From: Ophiostoma sp. CBS 140.51
Lineage: Eukaryota; Ascomycota; Sordariomycetes; Ophiostomatales; Ophiostomataceae
Length of the DNA: 64,000 bases
Direction of reading: 5' to 3'
Assembly: GCA_029298735.1 (NCBI GenBank)
Contig: JANSLP010000005.1
Location: forward strand, 248,001 to 312,000
Shown: piece after piece, positions 1 through 10,645 of the stretch
Layout of the letters: each line of letters opens with the position of its first letter
Position numbering within the stretch: the first letter of the stretch is position 1
The notes under the pieces: generated by a model
What the model was told of the DNA's origin: nothing
Databases searched by the model: none
Seen by the model: the letters and a program-made list of their open reading frames with translations, nothing else
Program-made: the position numbers and the translations under genes

Positions 1-1331
1 CAATTGCCAGGCCTGTGTCGTAATAGTGCAGTGAAACTGCAGGACAAGAGTGCGCCAGCACGGCAAGAGCGCACGGAGCACGGCACACAGTCGAAGAGAG
101 GCCTGGCAAGGTTAGCTGGACTGGACGACCATGGTGGGCTGCCCCTTCCTTCTTTGGGCGTTCCCCTGACAGGGCGCGATTCTAGGCCGCCGCGAATAAT
201 AAGATTGCTCGATGGCAGATGGGAAGCTGCGACTCTTCACAATTGCGTCGAACAAGACACGAACCAGGCAGAAGAATTAATCGGGCGCGGGACGGCAGGA
301 GCAATCAATGTCCAGGAAAATGTAGAAAGAGGGGAAGTTGACAAGAAACAAACGGGAAAGAGCAATCGACTCGAGAGTGTACTTTGTACTATCAATTGTT
401 GGGGAAAGAGCGGGCGGTGCTTTCCCCTTTCCCAGCCGGGCAATAACAAGTCGAGAGCGGAGTTTACAAACGTCGTCACTTGACGGCAGACGGCCCAGCG
501 AAACGAACCTGACCCAATTTGCTATCACTTCCAGAATCTGCCCCTGGCCCTTGCCGTTTTCACCGAACCTCGTTCGTGGCTTCCATTCGAGGTTTCCACT
601 CCTTCTGTTGCTCCTTCCCCAGCTTGGTCACGGCTCCTGCCCCTTATTTTACTTTGTGGAAATATTTCCTTCGTCAACTTCCTGCAATATTTACTGCAAC
701 ATCCTAGTTTCTGCCTCACTTTTTGCAAAACCTACAAAAACTCAAATCTTCCTTCGTCCTTTCTCCTCCTCCCCCTCCCGCTTCTCTCCAACCAACCAGC
801 ACACGCGCACACGACCCCCTCCCCTGAATACCGGGACGACCTGCAGCTAAAAACAACACGCAGCTCCCCCAACAGATTTATCTGATTCCCAATTCGAATT
901 GTTCGAATCATTCGAATCATTCGAATCATTCGAATCCGTCGACAACAACTGCCCACACCGATTCGTCCACGCCCGCATTTGCAGCGCGCTCTTTTACTAC
1001 TTTTAACGCACCTTCGACGCTTCCTTTCACCCTCTAACGATTGTTTCCATTCAATAGCCCTCTCGGCGTGCGTTCTAGCCGTGCAATTGGATGCGATCGA
1101 CAACGCCGCCCCTTTGTTCTTTGTCCCCAATTGAACAACAGAGACAAGCTAGACCCCTCCGCTTGCGCGCCTGTTGCCGTCTCCTGGCGTCCTGGTTTTG
1201 CCCCTAAATCCCCTAATTCTTTGACCTCGTGACTGCAAGTGCGCCCGGCGCGCTCCACTACCGAAACAAGAGGGAAAAGGACCCAAAGACTAAAGAGAAC
1301 CTAAAGGGGACCTAAAAAAGAAACAAAAGGG
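1..1331. other. gene-free region upstream of ERG12
   Basis: No reading frame here looks like a conserved protein. The stretch from about 560 to 1060 is rich in C and T on the + strand, as in many fungal promoters and 5' leaders, and is probably the promoter and leader of the mevalonate kinase gene. A short 9-bp tandem repeat lies at 901-936 and is listed separately. The first bases may include the end of a gene lying outside the window, but nothing recognisable was seen. Confidence 0.5.
891..936. repeat. 9-bp tandem repeat containing TTCGAA
   Basis: Four tandem 9-bp units of the form (A/G)TTCGAATC occupy 901-936, and a related palindrome, AATTCGAATT, directly precedes them at 891-900. Each unit carries the palindrome TTCGAA. 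The array lies about 400 bp upstream of the mevalonate kinase start. It could be a simple repeat or a clustered protein-binding site. It is not a tRNA T-arm, because no acceptor or anticodon stem surrounds it. Confidence 0.7.
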
Positions 1332-3028
1332 ATGACCAGCGGCATCCATGGGCTCAGCCGAGACGTCGACCGTCTTCGCATCGCCATGACCGCCAACGAC
1401 GAGGTCGCCGCTGCCGCAGCAAAAGCAGACGCAACAAATCTACAGGCACAGGCCCGCTACAGGATGAACCGTAAGGCGTCCAGTCCCATGATGCCGGCCT
1501 TTATGGTCTCGGCCCCTGGCAAGGTCATTGTCTTTGGCGAGCACGCCGTCGTGCACGGCAAGGTGAGTTGAATCCCTTCTTTTGTTTGAAAGCTTCCCCA
1601 AAGTCATGACCACAACTAACGCGACGTCAGGCCGCCGTGGCTGCTGCCATTTCCCTCCGCTCCTACCTCCTCGTCACCTCCCTCTCCAAGTCCAAGCGCA
1701 CTGTGACGCTCCGCTTCCCCGACATCGACATGTCCCACACCTGGAACATTGACGAGCTGCCCTGGGAGATCTTCTCGAAGCCCGGCAAGAAGAAGTTCTA
1801 CTACGACCTAGTCACTAGCCTCGACCAGGACCTGCTCGACGCCATCCAGCCGCATCTCGCCAGCGTTTCGCCATCCAAGTCGGAGCACGAGCGCAAGGTC
1901 CACCAGGCATCCGCTCTGTCCTTCCTCTACCTGTTTCTGTCACTCGGCTCCCAAAAATTCCCCGGCTGCGTCTACACACTGCGGTCAACAATCCCCATTG
2001 GCGCCGGTCTCGGCAGCAGTGGCTCCATTGCCGTCTGCATGGCCACCGCCCTTCTGCTGCAGCTGCGGACGCTCTCTGGCCCGCACCCGGATCAGCCGGC
2101 CGACGAGTCCAAGCTGCAGCTGGAGCGTATTAACCGCTGGGCCTTTGTGGCTGAGATGTGCATCCACGGCAACCCCTCGGGTGTCGACAACACGGTGTCT
2201 ACCCAGGGTAAGGCCGTTGTCTTCCAGCGCTCCGACTACAACAAGCCGCCGTCCGTCAAGTCTCTGTGGAAATTCCCTGAGCTGCCGCTGCTGCTCGTCG
2301 ACACGAAGCAGCCCAAATCTACGAAAGCCGAAGTCGCCAAGGTCGGCCGCCTCAAGCAGCTGCAGCCGGAAGTCGTCAGCAATATCCTAAACGCAATTGA
2401 TGCGATTGCGCGGAGTGCTATTGAGGCAATTGAGGGCAAGGACGTCGATACCGATGCCGGTGCCGACACTGGTGACAGCGATAGCGACGCCGGCCAGAAC
2501 GGGAACCAGAACGGCCGGAACGGCGCCCCGGCTGTTAAGAAAGTGGTTCTCCCGGGCGGCAATGACGAAGACGACGAGGAACCCGACCAGATGAGCAAGA
2601 TTGGCCAGCTGATGGCCGTCAACCACGGCCTGCTGTACACTTTGGGCGTGTCGCACCCGCGCCTCGAGCGCGTGCGTGAGCTCGTGGACCACGAGAGTCT
2701 GGGATGGACGAAGCTGACGGGTGCTGGCGGCGGTGGCTGCTCGATCTCGCTGATTAAGCCGAGCACGCCCAAGGCGCGTGTCCTCAAGCTCGAGCAGCAG
2801 CTGGCCAAGGAGGGCTACCAGCAGTTTGTGACGACGTTGGGCGGCGACGGTGTCGGTGTTCTGTGGCCGGCCGTCCTACGCAACGGCATGGACGAGGATG
2901 AGGAGGGCGGCATGGAGATTGATGTCGAAAAGTTCCTCAACGCCGAGGGTAACGACGGCGTTGAGCGCTTGGTGGGCGTCGAGGGCGGCGGCGGCGAGCG
3001 CGAGGGCTGGAAGTTCTGGCGCATGTAA
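1332..3028 (+). CDS. ERG12: mevalonate kinase
   Basis: This enzyme phosphorylates mevalonate with ATP in the cytosolic isoprenoid/ergosterol pathway. Two exons (1332-1562 and 1631-3028, intron 1563-1630, GTGAGT...CAG, phase 0) give 542 aa. The GHMP-kinase motifs are all visible: APGKVIVFGEHAVVHGK at about residues 61-77, PIGAGLGSSGS near 196-206, NPSGVDN, and GAGGGGCSIS near the C-terminus. An acidic Gly/Asn/Asp-rich insert of about 55 residues lies between the second and third motifs (about 2430-2590), and a Gly/Glu-rich tail follows the kinase fold; family members are usually shorter (about 400-480 aa). The start is uncertain: in-frame ATGs also occur at 1386 and 1464, and the conserved domain begins only near residue 55. 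Identity is very secure. Confidence 0.95.
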
Positions 3029-3852
3029 GCTTTGGCTTGCAGCTGCTAGACACGCTGTCCTGACTTTGCCGCCTACGTCTTCTCCACTAATCTTTCTACG
3101 ATTTTGCCATACTTTTGTCTAGATGTTTTCTGTTTTGACCACAAGGCGTTTGATTTTACTGAAGAGGGCTTCGCAAGGTAAGGATAAGGATTGGAGGGCA
3201 ACTGAAAAAAAAGAACAAAAATATTGGGAGACAATAGAGGCATGGGAATATGGATTAGGTGGGGGGAAGCGAGATCTGGCAGCCAGTTGTTGGAACTGTT
3301 GTCGAAGTCTCGGGACTACAAAACTGTACTCTAGAAGCGTCACCTTACGGTAAAAACCTCCATCTTACGGTGTAAGATGATTAATATACGTAATACTTGT
3401 ACCTTTGCGCTGTCCACGAGTGATCAGAAAACCTAAAAAAGGAAACGGTATTCCCTGCCATGCACCTGCCGAAAGGGTCTTCGTATTGTGTTGCTGAGAC
3501 AAGACTGAATCAGGAAAGAGGTCGACGCACTTACAAGCATTGTTCTTGCCCTGTCAATGGGATGTTGGTTGGAGCGCAGTTGGATGGCGCCTGCCGTTTG
3601 CGTTGCAGAAAGACCCGAAGTCCAAAAAATTAGTGGGGCACTTATGGCAAAGCTGTTTTGCACGGCTGCGCCGAATCGGTCCTGAGCTTTCTCTCACCAA
3701 AAAGCCCCACCAACTTTGCGACGTCCAACGACATTCACGCCAAAACGACGACCTCCCACCACTGCCCTTTTTCTCGAAGCCTTCCAACAAGCCTCTCAAC
3801 TCCAGCTGGGGCCAACAAAAGAGGCACACAGGAGGGATAAGTTGGGCATACA
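3029..3852. other. intergenic region ERG12-RAM2
   Basis: Nothing coding was recognised. The region holds the ERG12 3' end and the RAM2 promoter. Short frames on both strands have no family resemblance. Confidence 0.5.
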
Positions 3853-5598
3853 ATGCCACCGAAGGGCAAGGCCGCACCTAAGGCCAAGGAAACCAGCGGT
3901 AAGTCTTCCCTCTTCCTCTTCCTCTCTTCCCAGGCTATATAGTCTCCTCTCTCCTCTCTTTATATCCTCACTTGTCTTGTCTTCTCTCTTCTCCTCTCTC
4001 GACAAGCCTAGCTAATATTCCTAGCTTCATCCTCCTCTACACCCACACCACAACCTCCAAAGACCGTCGACGAGCGCAGCCAAGAGCGCTACTACCAAGG
4101 ACGACCCTACGCCCGTGTTGCCGATTCTGCCGGAATCAGCGCTCTCTCCCCTGCCGACCGGACTGCCTGGGCTAGTGCACAGCTTCTGGCCAGTACAGCA
4201 CGAAACAACGGCCGCTCCGCCCTCTCCAACAAGGCCCAGAAGGAGCTTTGGCGTCACGTCAACGAAGCCAGCCTTCCTTTGCGCACACTCCCGTCGCCTT
4301 CCTCTTCGTCTTCCACGTGGGGCCGTGACAAGTCCGGACGTCCCGTCGGCGACTATTCCTTTGACGAGTTCCGTCTGCGGACCGAGAAGCGTGTGCGTTT
4401 GACTGCCCTCGAGGTTGCCCACCACGCATTTTTGGCCAAGCGCGGCGAAGACGCTGCAAAAATAACACCCGACGACATCCAACTTGAACGACAGCGGCGT
4501 GCCGACATTGCCGTCTTGAGAATGGAGCTTTATGGACAGCGCACCGGCGGGGCCTACGCCCAGGACCCGGACTGGGACGATGTGGTGCCAATTGCGCTCG
4601 ACGAGCCCGAGGGCGCGCTGGCGGCAATTGCGTACCCGGAAGCCTATGCCGAGGCCATTTCGTACCTGCGGGCGGTCATGGCCAAGCCCGAGTACTCGAC
4701 GCGCTGCCTGCGCCTGACGGAGCACGTCATCTCCCTCAATCCGGCACACTACACGGTGTGGCTGTACCGGTTCTCGATTGTGAATGCGCTGCAGCTGCCG
4801 GTCGAGGCCGAGACAGAATGGCTGAATGGCGTGGCCCTCCAGAACCTCAAGAATTACCAGATCTGGCACCATAGGTACCTATTGGCCGAGTACTACTACC
4901 CGCAGATTGCCAGCAACGCGGATGCCGTCACCAAGTTTGCACGCAGCGAGATGGCCTTTCTGGCCACGATTCTGAGCGAAGACACCAAGAACTACCATGT
5001 CTGGTCGTACCGGCAGTACCTGGTGCGCAAGCTCGGGTACTGGGTGGACGACGAGCGCAAGTCGATGGAGGCGTTTATCCGGCAGGACGTACGCAACAAC
5101 TCGGCATGGTCACACCGGTTCTTTTTGGTCTTTTCGGACCCCAACAACAGCAGCAACATCAGCCAGGCCGACAAGGACAACAACAAGGAGCCCACAAAAA
5201 GCTTAGAAGCGTCCATTGGCGAACTCAACATTAGCCACGACCCAGAGGTGCCGGCGGCGATTGTGGACCGCGAGATTGCTTATGCGCAAGAGCAGATCCT
5301 TAAAGCGCCACAGAACGAGAGCCCATGGAACTATTTGCGTGGCGTGTTGACTAAGGGAGGTCGTCCACTGGCGTCGGTCGACGAGTTTGCGCAGCAGTTT
5401 GTCACTGGTGTGGGTAGTGGTGACAACGAAAGTGGCGAAGAGGTTAAGAGCACGCACGCCATGGACTTTTTGGCTTCGGTGTACGAGGAAAAAGGCGACA
5501 AGGCGCAGGCGGCTGTGTATCTGCAGCGGCTGGCGGAGAAATGGGATCCCATCCGGGCAGGCTACTGGCAGTACCGCAAGCAGCAGTTGGGGCAGTAG
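3853..5598 (+). CDS. RAM2: protein farnesyl-/geranylgeranyltransferase type I alpha subunit, N-terminally extended
   Basis: The alpha subunit is shared by farnesyltransferase and geranylgeranyltransferase I, which prenylate CaaX proteins such as Ras, Rho and a-factor. Two exons (3853-3898 and 4025-5598; intron 3899-4024, GTAAGT...CTAG, phase 1) give 539 aa. The prenyltransferase-alpha repeats are clear from about residue 195: NPAHYTVWLYRF, LKNYQIWHHRYLL, DTKNYHVWSYRQYL, NNSAWSHRFFLVF and NESPWNYLRGVL, each with the family's Trp-x-x-R pattern. From DPDWDDVVPIALDEPEG to the end is about 344 aa, the usual size of the whole protein. The preceding roughly 190 residues match nothing I recognise; the reading frame runs through them without a stop. 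The first exon begins MPPKGKAAPK. The alpha-subunit call is firm; the extension is unexplained. Confidence 0.9.
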
Positions 5599-6029
5599 TG
5601 TGCGGGTGAAATTCTATATGGAAGTTATTTGGAGCCATTTTGTTGTATAATCGTCAAGTTCAATGCATATTTGTCACGTTATAGTTGTTTGTTTGGTCGT
5701 GGTCTCGTTGCCAAGTAAAAAATACATGTATTCTTGCGAGTCATCCGGTCGTCATCTCGACTCCGTGCTCGTCTTGTGTAGTACTATTTATTATTGAAGA
5801 ATCTTTCATCTGCACCATATCAAAAAACAAAAGAATTCCTTCATTCGAATACCCTTCTTGAGTTGGTATCCAATGCTATCAAAACCGGTACGCAATAAAA
5901 AGAGAGAGCCAAAAAAAAAAGAAAAAAAACCATTAACCGAAAAGGAATGTCGTCGCAAAAGGCTGAAATCCAAACTGCTATAAAAAAGCCAAAGTTGTTA
6001 TTCCTCATGTGTCCCCTCCGCCCTACATG
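5599..6029. other. convergent intergenic region RAM2-MTR2
   Basis: A/T-rich 3' flanks of two convergent genes, with poly-A runs around 5910-5930. No gene was seen. Confidence 0.5.
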
Positions 6030-6668
6030 CTATAATGCACGGAAGTTCTGGCTGAGGATGAGGTAGTTGCGGATGCCTCGTGGTGTCCGCGGACCATTGG
6101 CCATGGCGTCCCAGTTGGGGACCAGGATAAAGACTTCGGTAAACGCGCCGCGCGGTGCTTCTTTGCCGGCGCCGTACTGCACATGCCCTGTCACCTGGAC
6201 CAGCAAGGAAATCATCTTTTGTTGCAGCTGCTTGAGTTGTTGTGGCGTCGTCGTCTCGTAAGCGGCCGAGCCAGGCGTCATTCGTTGCATCACCGAGTCG
6301 GGACAGGCCAGACGGAACTGCGGGTTAAGCACGTGCACGTCAAAACCGTCGACATCGTAGCGGACGCGGAAGGTGGAGGAGGTGCCGCTCGCGGCACCGT
6401 TTGTTGCAGCAGCAGCACCATTTGTGTTGGCGCCTGCACCCGCCTGTCGTGCGAGGAGGGCTTCAAAGTCGGCAGGCTTTTCGCAGACCATGCCGTTGAT
6501 GGAGAGATCGGCCTTGGCGCCGACGGCCGAGTATTTGGCATTGTTGTTGACGTAAAAGGATGCCAGAGGTTTGCGGTCGCTAACCGAAGTATAAAACCAG
6601 TCGATGAACGTCTGGGCGCTCTCGGTCGAGTTCTTGACCTCGAGCTCTTCTGCTGTCGCGGCGGCCAT
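6030..6668 (-). CDS. MTR2: mRNA export factor, NTF2-like (Mtr2/NXT1 family)
   Basis: A single exon of 212 aa. It has an NTF2-like fold: the N-terminal helix AQTFIDWFYTSVSD, then strands LASFYVNNNAKYSA and INGMVC, and the C-terminal family signature FTEVFILVPNWDAMA...RNYLILSQNFRAL, which is characteristic of the small partner of the Mex67/TAP mRNA export receptor. It is expected to act at nuclear pores as a heterodimer with Mex67. An Ala/Asn/Gly-rich insertion of about 25 residues (around residues 75-100) makes it longer than usual. The start at 6668 directly precedes the conserved domain. It is transcribed divergently from the mitochondrial Met-tRNA synthetase gene. Confidence 0.88.
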   Translation of the reverse strand: MAAATAEELEVKNSTESAQTFIDWFYTSVSDRKPLASFYVNNNAKYSAVGAKADLSINGMVCEKPADFEALLARQAGAGANTNGAAAATNGAASGTSSTFRVRYDVDGFDVHVLNPQFRLACPDSVMQRMTPGSAAYETTTPQQLKQLQQKMISLLVQVTGHVQYGAGKEAPRGAFTEVFILVPNWDAMANGPRTPRGIRNYLILSQNFRAL

Positions 6669-7352
6669 ATTGTGTGTGTGGTGGTGGGTAGTGGAGGGAG
6701 TTGGTCTGGAGGAGGTTGGGAGTAGTCCTCAGTCGCGGTCGTCAAGACTCGTCGCAAGAGTGTGTTGTTCTCTTGGTCGTCTTCGAGAAGAAAAGAAGAA
6801 GAAACAAAAAAAGAGTCGACGCGATCCGGCGCGTGTCGTCTAGAGCTCGCGGGCAGTCGCGCAGGGCTAGTGAGTGTCGCAAAGTGGTATAGGTGATAGA
6901 GATCGATGTTTCTAAATCAAAAATCCTATCTGTAGCTCGCCGGGAGGTGTGGTTGTGGTGGTTGTTGATATTCAGTGGAATGATTGAAAAAGAATTGAGT
7001 ATGAAGAGGCTCAAAAAGGTTAAAAAGGTCCACAGTGCGGGCGGTCGAGTCGAGAAAAAATATATGCAGGCACGACAGGCACAGACCCCGCTAGCACTTG
7101 CTCACTCTTGCAGGCAGCCGAGCACCTTCCCCAGGCAACCACAGTTATCGGGCTGAATTCCTCGCACGGCTTCGGCTTATCGGCTTGCAACCACCACATG
7201 AGGAAAGAGCAAATGTGAGCAGCAATTGGAGCCATTGGAGCTTGTTGCCGCATGAGGTGAGGTGAAGCTTTTTTAGTGGGATTTAAGTCACGATATTTTT
7301 GTGAGCCTCACTCTCTCAACTCACAACATCACAACACAACTCACCACCCACA
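6669..7352. other. divergent promoter region MTR2/MSM1
   Basis: This 684-bp segment separates two divergently transcribed genes and should carry both promoters. No conserved reading frame or recognised factor site was seen. Confidence 0.5.
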
Positions 7353-9299
7353 ATGGACCGTCTCGTGGCGGCCCGTGGGCTTGGCTGCCTGCACCGGCGA
7401 TGCCGGCTACGGCTTTCGACGCGGCAATGGCAGGTTGGGCGGATGTCTACTACCAAAGTCACAACGCCTTCAAAACCATATTACGTCACAACACCCATCT
7501 TCTACGTCAATGCCGACCCGCACATTGGCCACATGTACAGCATGGTGCTGGCGGACGTGCTGAAGCGGTGGCAGACGCTGCTCGGCCGCGAGGCGCTGCT
7601 CTGCACGGGCACCGACGAACACGGCCTCAAAGTGCAGCAAGCGGCCGCGCGGGCGGGTGTGCCGCCCAAACAGTTTTGCGACGAGAATGCGGCCGTGTTC
7701 TCGGACCTGGCGCGCAAAGCGAGCATTGACAATGACTTTTTTATTCGCACCACAGACGCCGACCACGTAACGGCCGCGCGTGCGTTTTGGCGACGACTGC
7801 GCCGCAAAGGCTACATTTACCAATCCCAACACTCGGGCTGGTACTGTGTCAGTGACGAGACGTTTTACCCCGAGGCGCTCGTCGAAAAGCGCGTGTCTCC
7901 CGCCACCGGCAAAGTCGAAATGGTCTCCACGGAAACGGGCAAGACGGTCGAGTGGACCGAGGAGCGCAACTACCATTTCCGCATGACGGCGGTGCGCGAC
8001 CGGCTGCTGCAGTTTTATGCCGAGAACCCGGGCTTTGTGCTGCCGGCCACGCGCATGAACGAGGTGGTGAACTGGGTGACGCACAACCTGGAGGACCTGT
8101 CCATTTCACGGCCCGCGAGCCGGCTGACGTGGGCTGTGCCCGTTCCCGAGGATCCATCGCAAACTGTGTACGTCTGGGTGGACGCTCTAGTCAACTACAT
8201 GACCAAGGCTGGGTACCCGGAGCGGTGGGCACCCGAAGAACAGCGGGAGGCCGAGCTGGAGGCCGAAGCGGAAGCGACCGAATCGGCGGAAGCGGTCGTC
8301 ATTGACGGCAACGTGCAGGCTAATATGGATATGGAAGAGGTCGGCAGCAGCAGCAGCCGGGCTGCCCCTTCGTCTTCCAGGGTGGCACCACTCACACCCG
8401 AGCAAAGACAGCGCCAAGAGGGCGGCGGCTGGCCGGCGGACGTGCACGTCCTGGGCAAGGACATTGTGCGCTTCCACGCCGTGTACTGGCCGGCCCTGCT
8501 GCTGGCCATGGACCTGCCGCTGCCCAAACGCCTGCTGAGTCACGCGCACTGGACCCTGGGCCGCAAAAAGATGTCCAAGTCGGTCGGCAACGTCGTCAAC
8601 CCGTTCTATGCTATGGACCGTTTCGGTGTCGACGCCATGCGCTACTATCTGGTGCACGACGGCGGCATTGAGGACGACAGCGATTATGGCAACGAGCAAA
8701 TTGTCGACCGCTACAAAAAGGGCCTGCAGGGCGGGCTGGGCAATCTGTTGGGCCGCATCACACGGACGACGCGGTGGAGCGTGCGGGAGTCGGTTGTGCG
8801 GAGTCCTTTGTCGCTGGAAGGTGAGGGTGTCGCCAAAGACCAGACCGTTCAAACGCAGATTGCCTCTATTCAGCGCGTGGCCGCGGCGGCGGCAGAACAC
8901 ATGGAGCGCCTCGACCCGCGGCTGGCGCTCTACTCCATCATGGACGTCGTCTACCAGACCAACAAATTTATACAAGAGCTGGAGCCGTGGGCGGTAGCCA
9001 AGAAGCTGGCGGAAGCGCCAACCACAAACGAGGCCAGCGAGAGCAACGAGGCCCTACGTGTGCGTCTCGACCAGGCCGTCTACCTGACAGCCGAAGCCCT
9101 GCGTGTTGTGGGCATTTTACTGCAGCCAGTGATGCCCACAAAAGCAGCCGAGGTGCTCGACGTGCTGGGCGTGGGCCACAGACGGCGGACGTTTGAATAT
9201 GCACAGCTGGGTGCCGACAAGGACTACGGTCTGCCCATGAAGCCGCCAGGCCAGAGCAAAGACGGCGGGCTCTTTCCCAAGCTGCCAGTCGAGGATTAA
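7353..9299 (+). CDS. MSM1: mitochondrial methionyl-tRNA synthetase
   Basis: This enzyme charges mitochondrial tRNA-Met. It is a single exon of 648 aa. The Arg-rich N-terminus without acidic residues (residues 1-30, with RLGCLHRRCRLRLSTR-like composition) fits a mitochondrial presequence. The class I catalytic signatures are intact: YYVTTPIFYVNADPHIGH (about residues 46-60) and KMSKS at about residue 407 within WTLGRKKMSKSVGN, followed by the alpha-helical anticodon-binding domain. A low-complexity Glu/Ala/Ser-rich insertion of about 60 residues (about 8240-8430) interrupts the catalytic half. A second in-frame ATG at 7443 (residue 31) would give a protein without the presequence. The size and domain order match bacterial-type mitochondrial MetRS. 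Confidence 0.94.
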   Translation: MDRLVAARGLGCLHRRCRLRLSTRQWQVGRMSTTKVTTPSKPYYVTTPIFYVNADPHIGHMYSMVLADVLKRWQTLLGREALLCTGTDEHGLKVQQAAARAGVPPKQFCDENAAVFSDLARKASIDNDFFIRTTDADHVTAARAFWRRLRRKGYIYQSQHSGWYCVSDETFYPEALVEKRVSPATGKVEMVSTETGKTVEWTEERNYHFRMTAVRDRLLQFYAENPGFVLPATRMNEVVNWVTHNLEDLSISRPASRLTWAVPVPEDPSQTVYVWVDALVNYMTKAGYPERWAPEEQREAELEAEAEATESAEAVVIDGNVQANMDMEEVGSSSSRAAPSSSRVAPLTPEQRQRQEGGGWPADVHVLGKDIVRFHAVYWPALLLAMDLPLPKRLLSHAHWTLGRKKMSKSVGNVVNPFYAMDRFGVDAMRYYLVHDGGIEDDSDYGNEQIVDRYKKGLQGGLGNLLGRITRTTRWSVRESVVRSPLSLEGEGVAKDQTVQTQIASIQRVAAAAAEHMERLDPRLALYSIMDVVYQTNKFIQELEPWAVAKKLAEAPTTNEASESNEALRVRLDQAVYLTAEALRVVGILLQPVMPTKAAEVLDVLGVGHRRRTFEYAQLGADKDYGLPMKPPGQSKDGGLFPKLPVED

Positions 9300-9635
9300 G
9301 GAAAGCGTTAAAGCCATTTGAATATGCATAGCGAGTGTACGATATAGAGAGCGATATGAGTGAAATATATGAATCTACGCATGCAAATAGGAATAAAGTA
9401 AAAGTATAAAGTACTAAAAACATTTAGTGATCAACCGAAAACAATTGTGAGGGTCATGCGTGCCTTCTGTTTTCTTAAAGAAAGGTCATTGTGAGTGTGA
9501 GAGACCTCTTACGACCCCACTTGGCTGAAGCTCGAGAGCTGAAGAGCTCTTGCCCGCCAAATTTTGTCAAGCTCCGAAAGCGCACCTTCCTCAAAGCACG
9601 ACAACATCACACAATTAACCCCTATTCACACAACC
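9300..9635. other. intergenic region MSM1-NAT9
   Basis: Short A/T-rich 3' flank of MSM1 followed by the promoter of the acetyltransferase gene. Nothing else was recognised. Confidence 0.5.
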
Positions 9636-10418
9636 ATGAAGGTCAACGAGAATACTGGTAGGTCTATTTACCACGTCTTCCTACTTACTTACCACCACTG
9701 ACTTTTAGCCATCTCCACCCCACGTGTGCTGCTCGTGCCATACGACCGCCGCCATGTGCCGACGTACCACGACTGGATGGAGGACGAGGCCGTGCGGGCA
9801 GCCACAGCGTCGGATCGGTTGACCCTGGAAGAAGAATATGAAAATCAAGAGTCGTGGCGGGCAGCCAATGATAAGTTGACCTTTATCGTCTGTCAGCCCA
9901 TGGCGAGCACTGTGAGCACTGCGAGCGACAGCGAGGGCACCAAAATTGTGGGAGGGTTGGACGACGCACCCGACCACATGGTCGGCGACATAAACTTCTT
10001 TCTGACTCCTTTTGAGGATGAGGAAGAGGGAGAGCAGAAGAACGACGGAGTCGCGCTCCTAACCGGCGAGGTCGATGTGATGATTGCCCGCTTAGAGCAC
10101 CGTCGACAAGGATTTGGCCGTGCTGCCGTGACGGCCTTTTTGCACTACATCTTGCAGAGCCAGCGAGAGGCTATCTTGGCTGAAGCGGCAGCAGGTGCCG
10201 ATCCTCTCTTTTCGAAACCGGGTGCCACTCCTCAACTCAAGCAGCTCGTGGTCAAGATCCAGGTGACCAACTTGGCGAGCATTGGCCTGTTTACGAGCCT
10301 CGGGTTTGTGCAAAAGGGGAGTGTCAACTACTTTGGGGAGGTTGAGCTGGTCAGAACAGATCTGACGGCAGCAGCACCCGAAGGATACACCGAGAAAGTA
10401 TATGAGAGGAACGACTAG
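9636..10418 (+). CDS. NAT9: GNAT N-acetyltransferase, NAT9 family
   Basis: Two exons (9636-9657 and 9709-10418; intron 9658-9708, GTAGGT...TTAG, phase 1) give 243 aa. The N-terminus MKVNENT...VLLVPYDRRHVPTYHDWM and the following TASDRLTLEEEYENQESWR and KLTFIV strongly resemble the NAT9 family. The acetyl-CoA region is visible as RLEHRRQGFGRAAVTAFLHY (about residues 126-145; the R-x-x-G-x-G/A pyrophosphate loop is read as RRQGFGRA). The C-terminal strand, NLASIGLFTSLGFVQKGSVNYFGEVEL, is also typical. Human and fly NAT9 proteins have been linked to microtubule stability; the substrate of this fungal protein is not known to me. The start was chosen because the tiny first exon restores the family N-terminus. 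Confidence 0.87.
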
Positions 10419-10645
10419 GCAGTGTTCACTTGTTGAGACCAAATTCAACGTAAGATTCGCCATAAGGGCGTTTATTAGGTGCACTCTATGGTGGACAACT
10501 GGACGAGCCAGGAAGAAAGAAAGAAAAGAAGAAGGAAGATAAGAAAGACAAACAACGCCGTCATAACAAGGAGCGAAACATCAGAAGCCCCCCAAAAACA
10601 TTATACCTAGCAAACAACGCTTTACAATTCCCACTCTCCACCCGT

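Noticed and set aside
4..850. Frames of 159 and 170 codons at the left edge
   Set aside because: They overlap each other in different phases and run into a CT-rich leader; no family resemblance.
901..936. T-arm-like GTTCGAATC as a sign of a tRNA gene
   Set aside because: It is a tandem repeat with no D-arm, anticodon arm or acceptor pairing around it. No other tRNA candidate was found.
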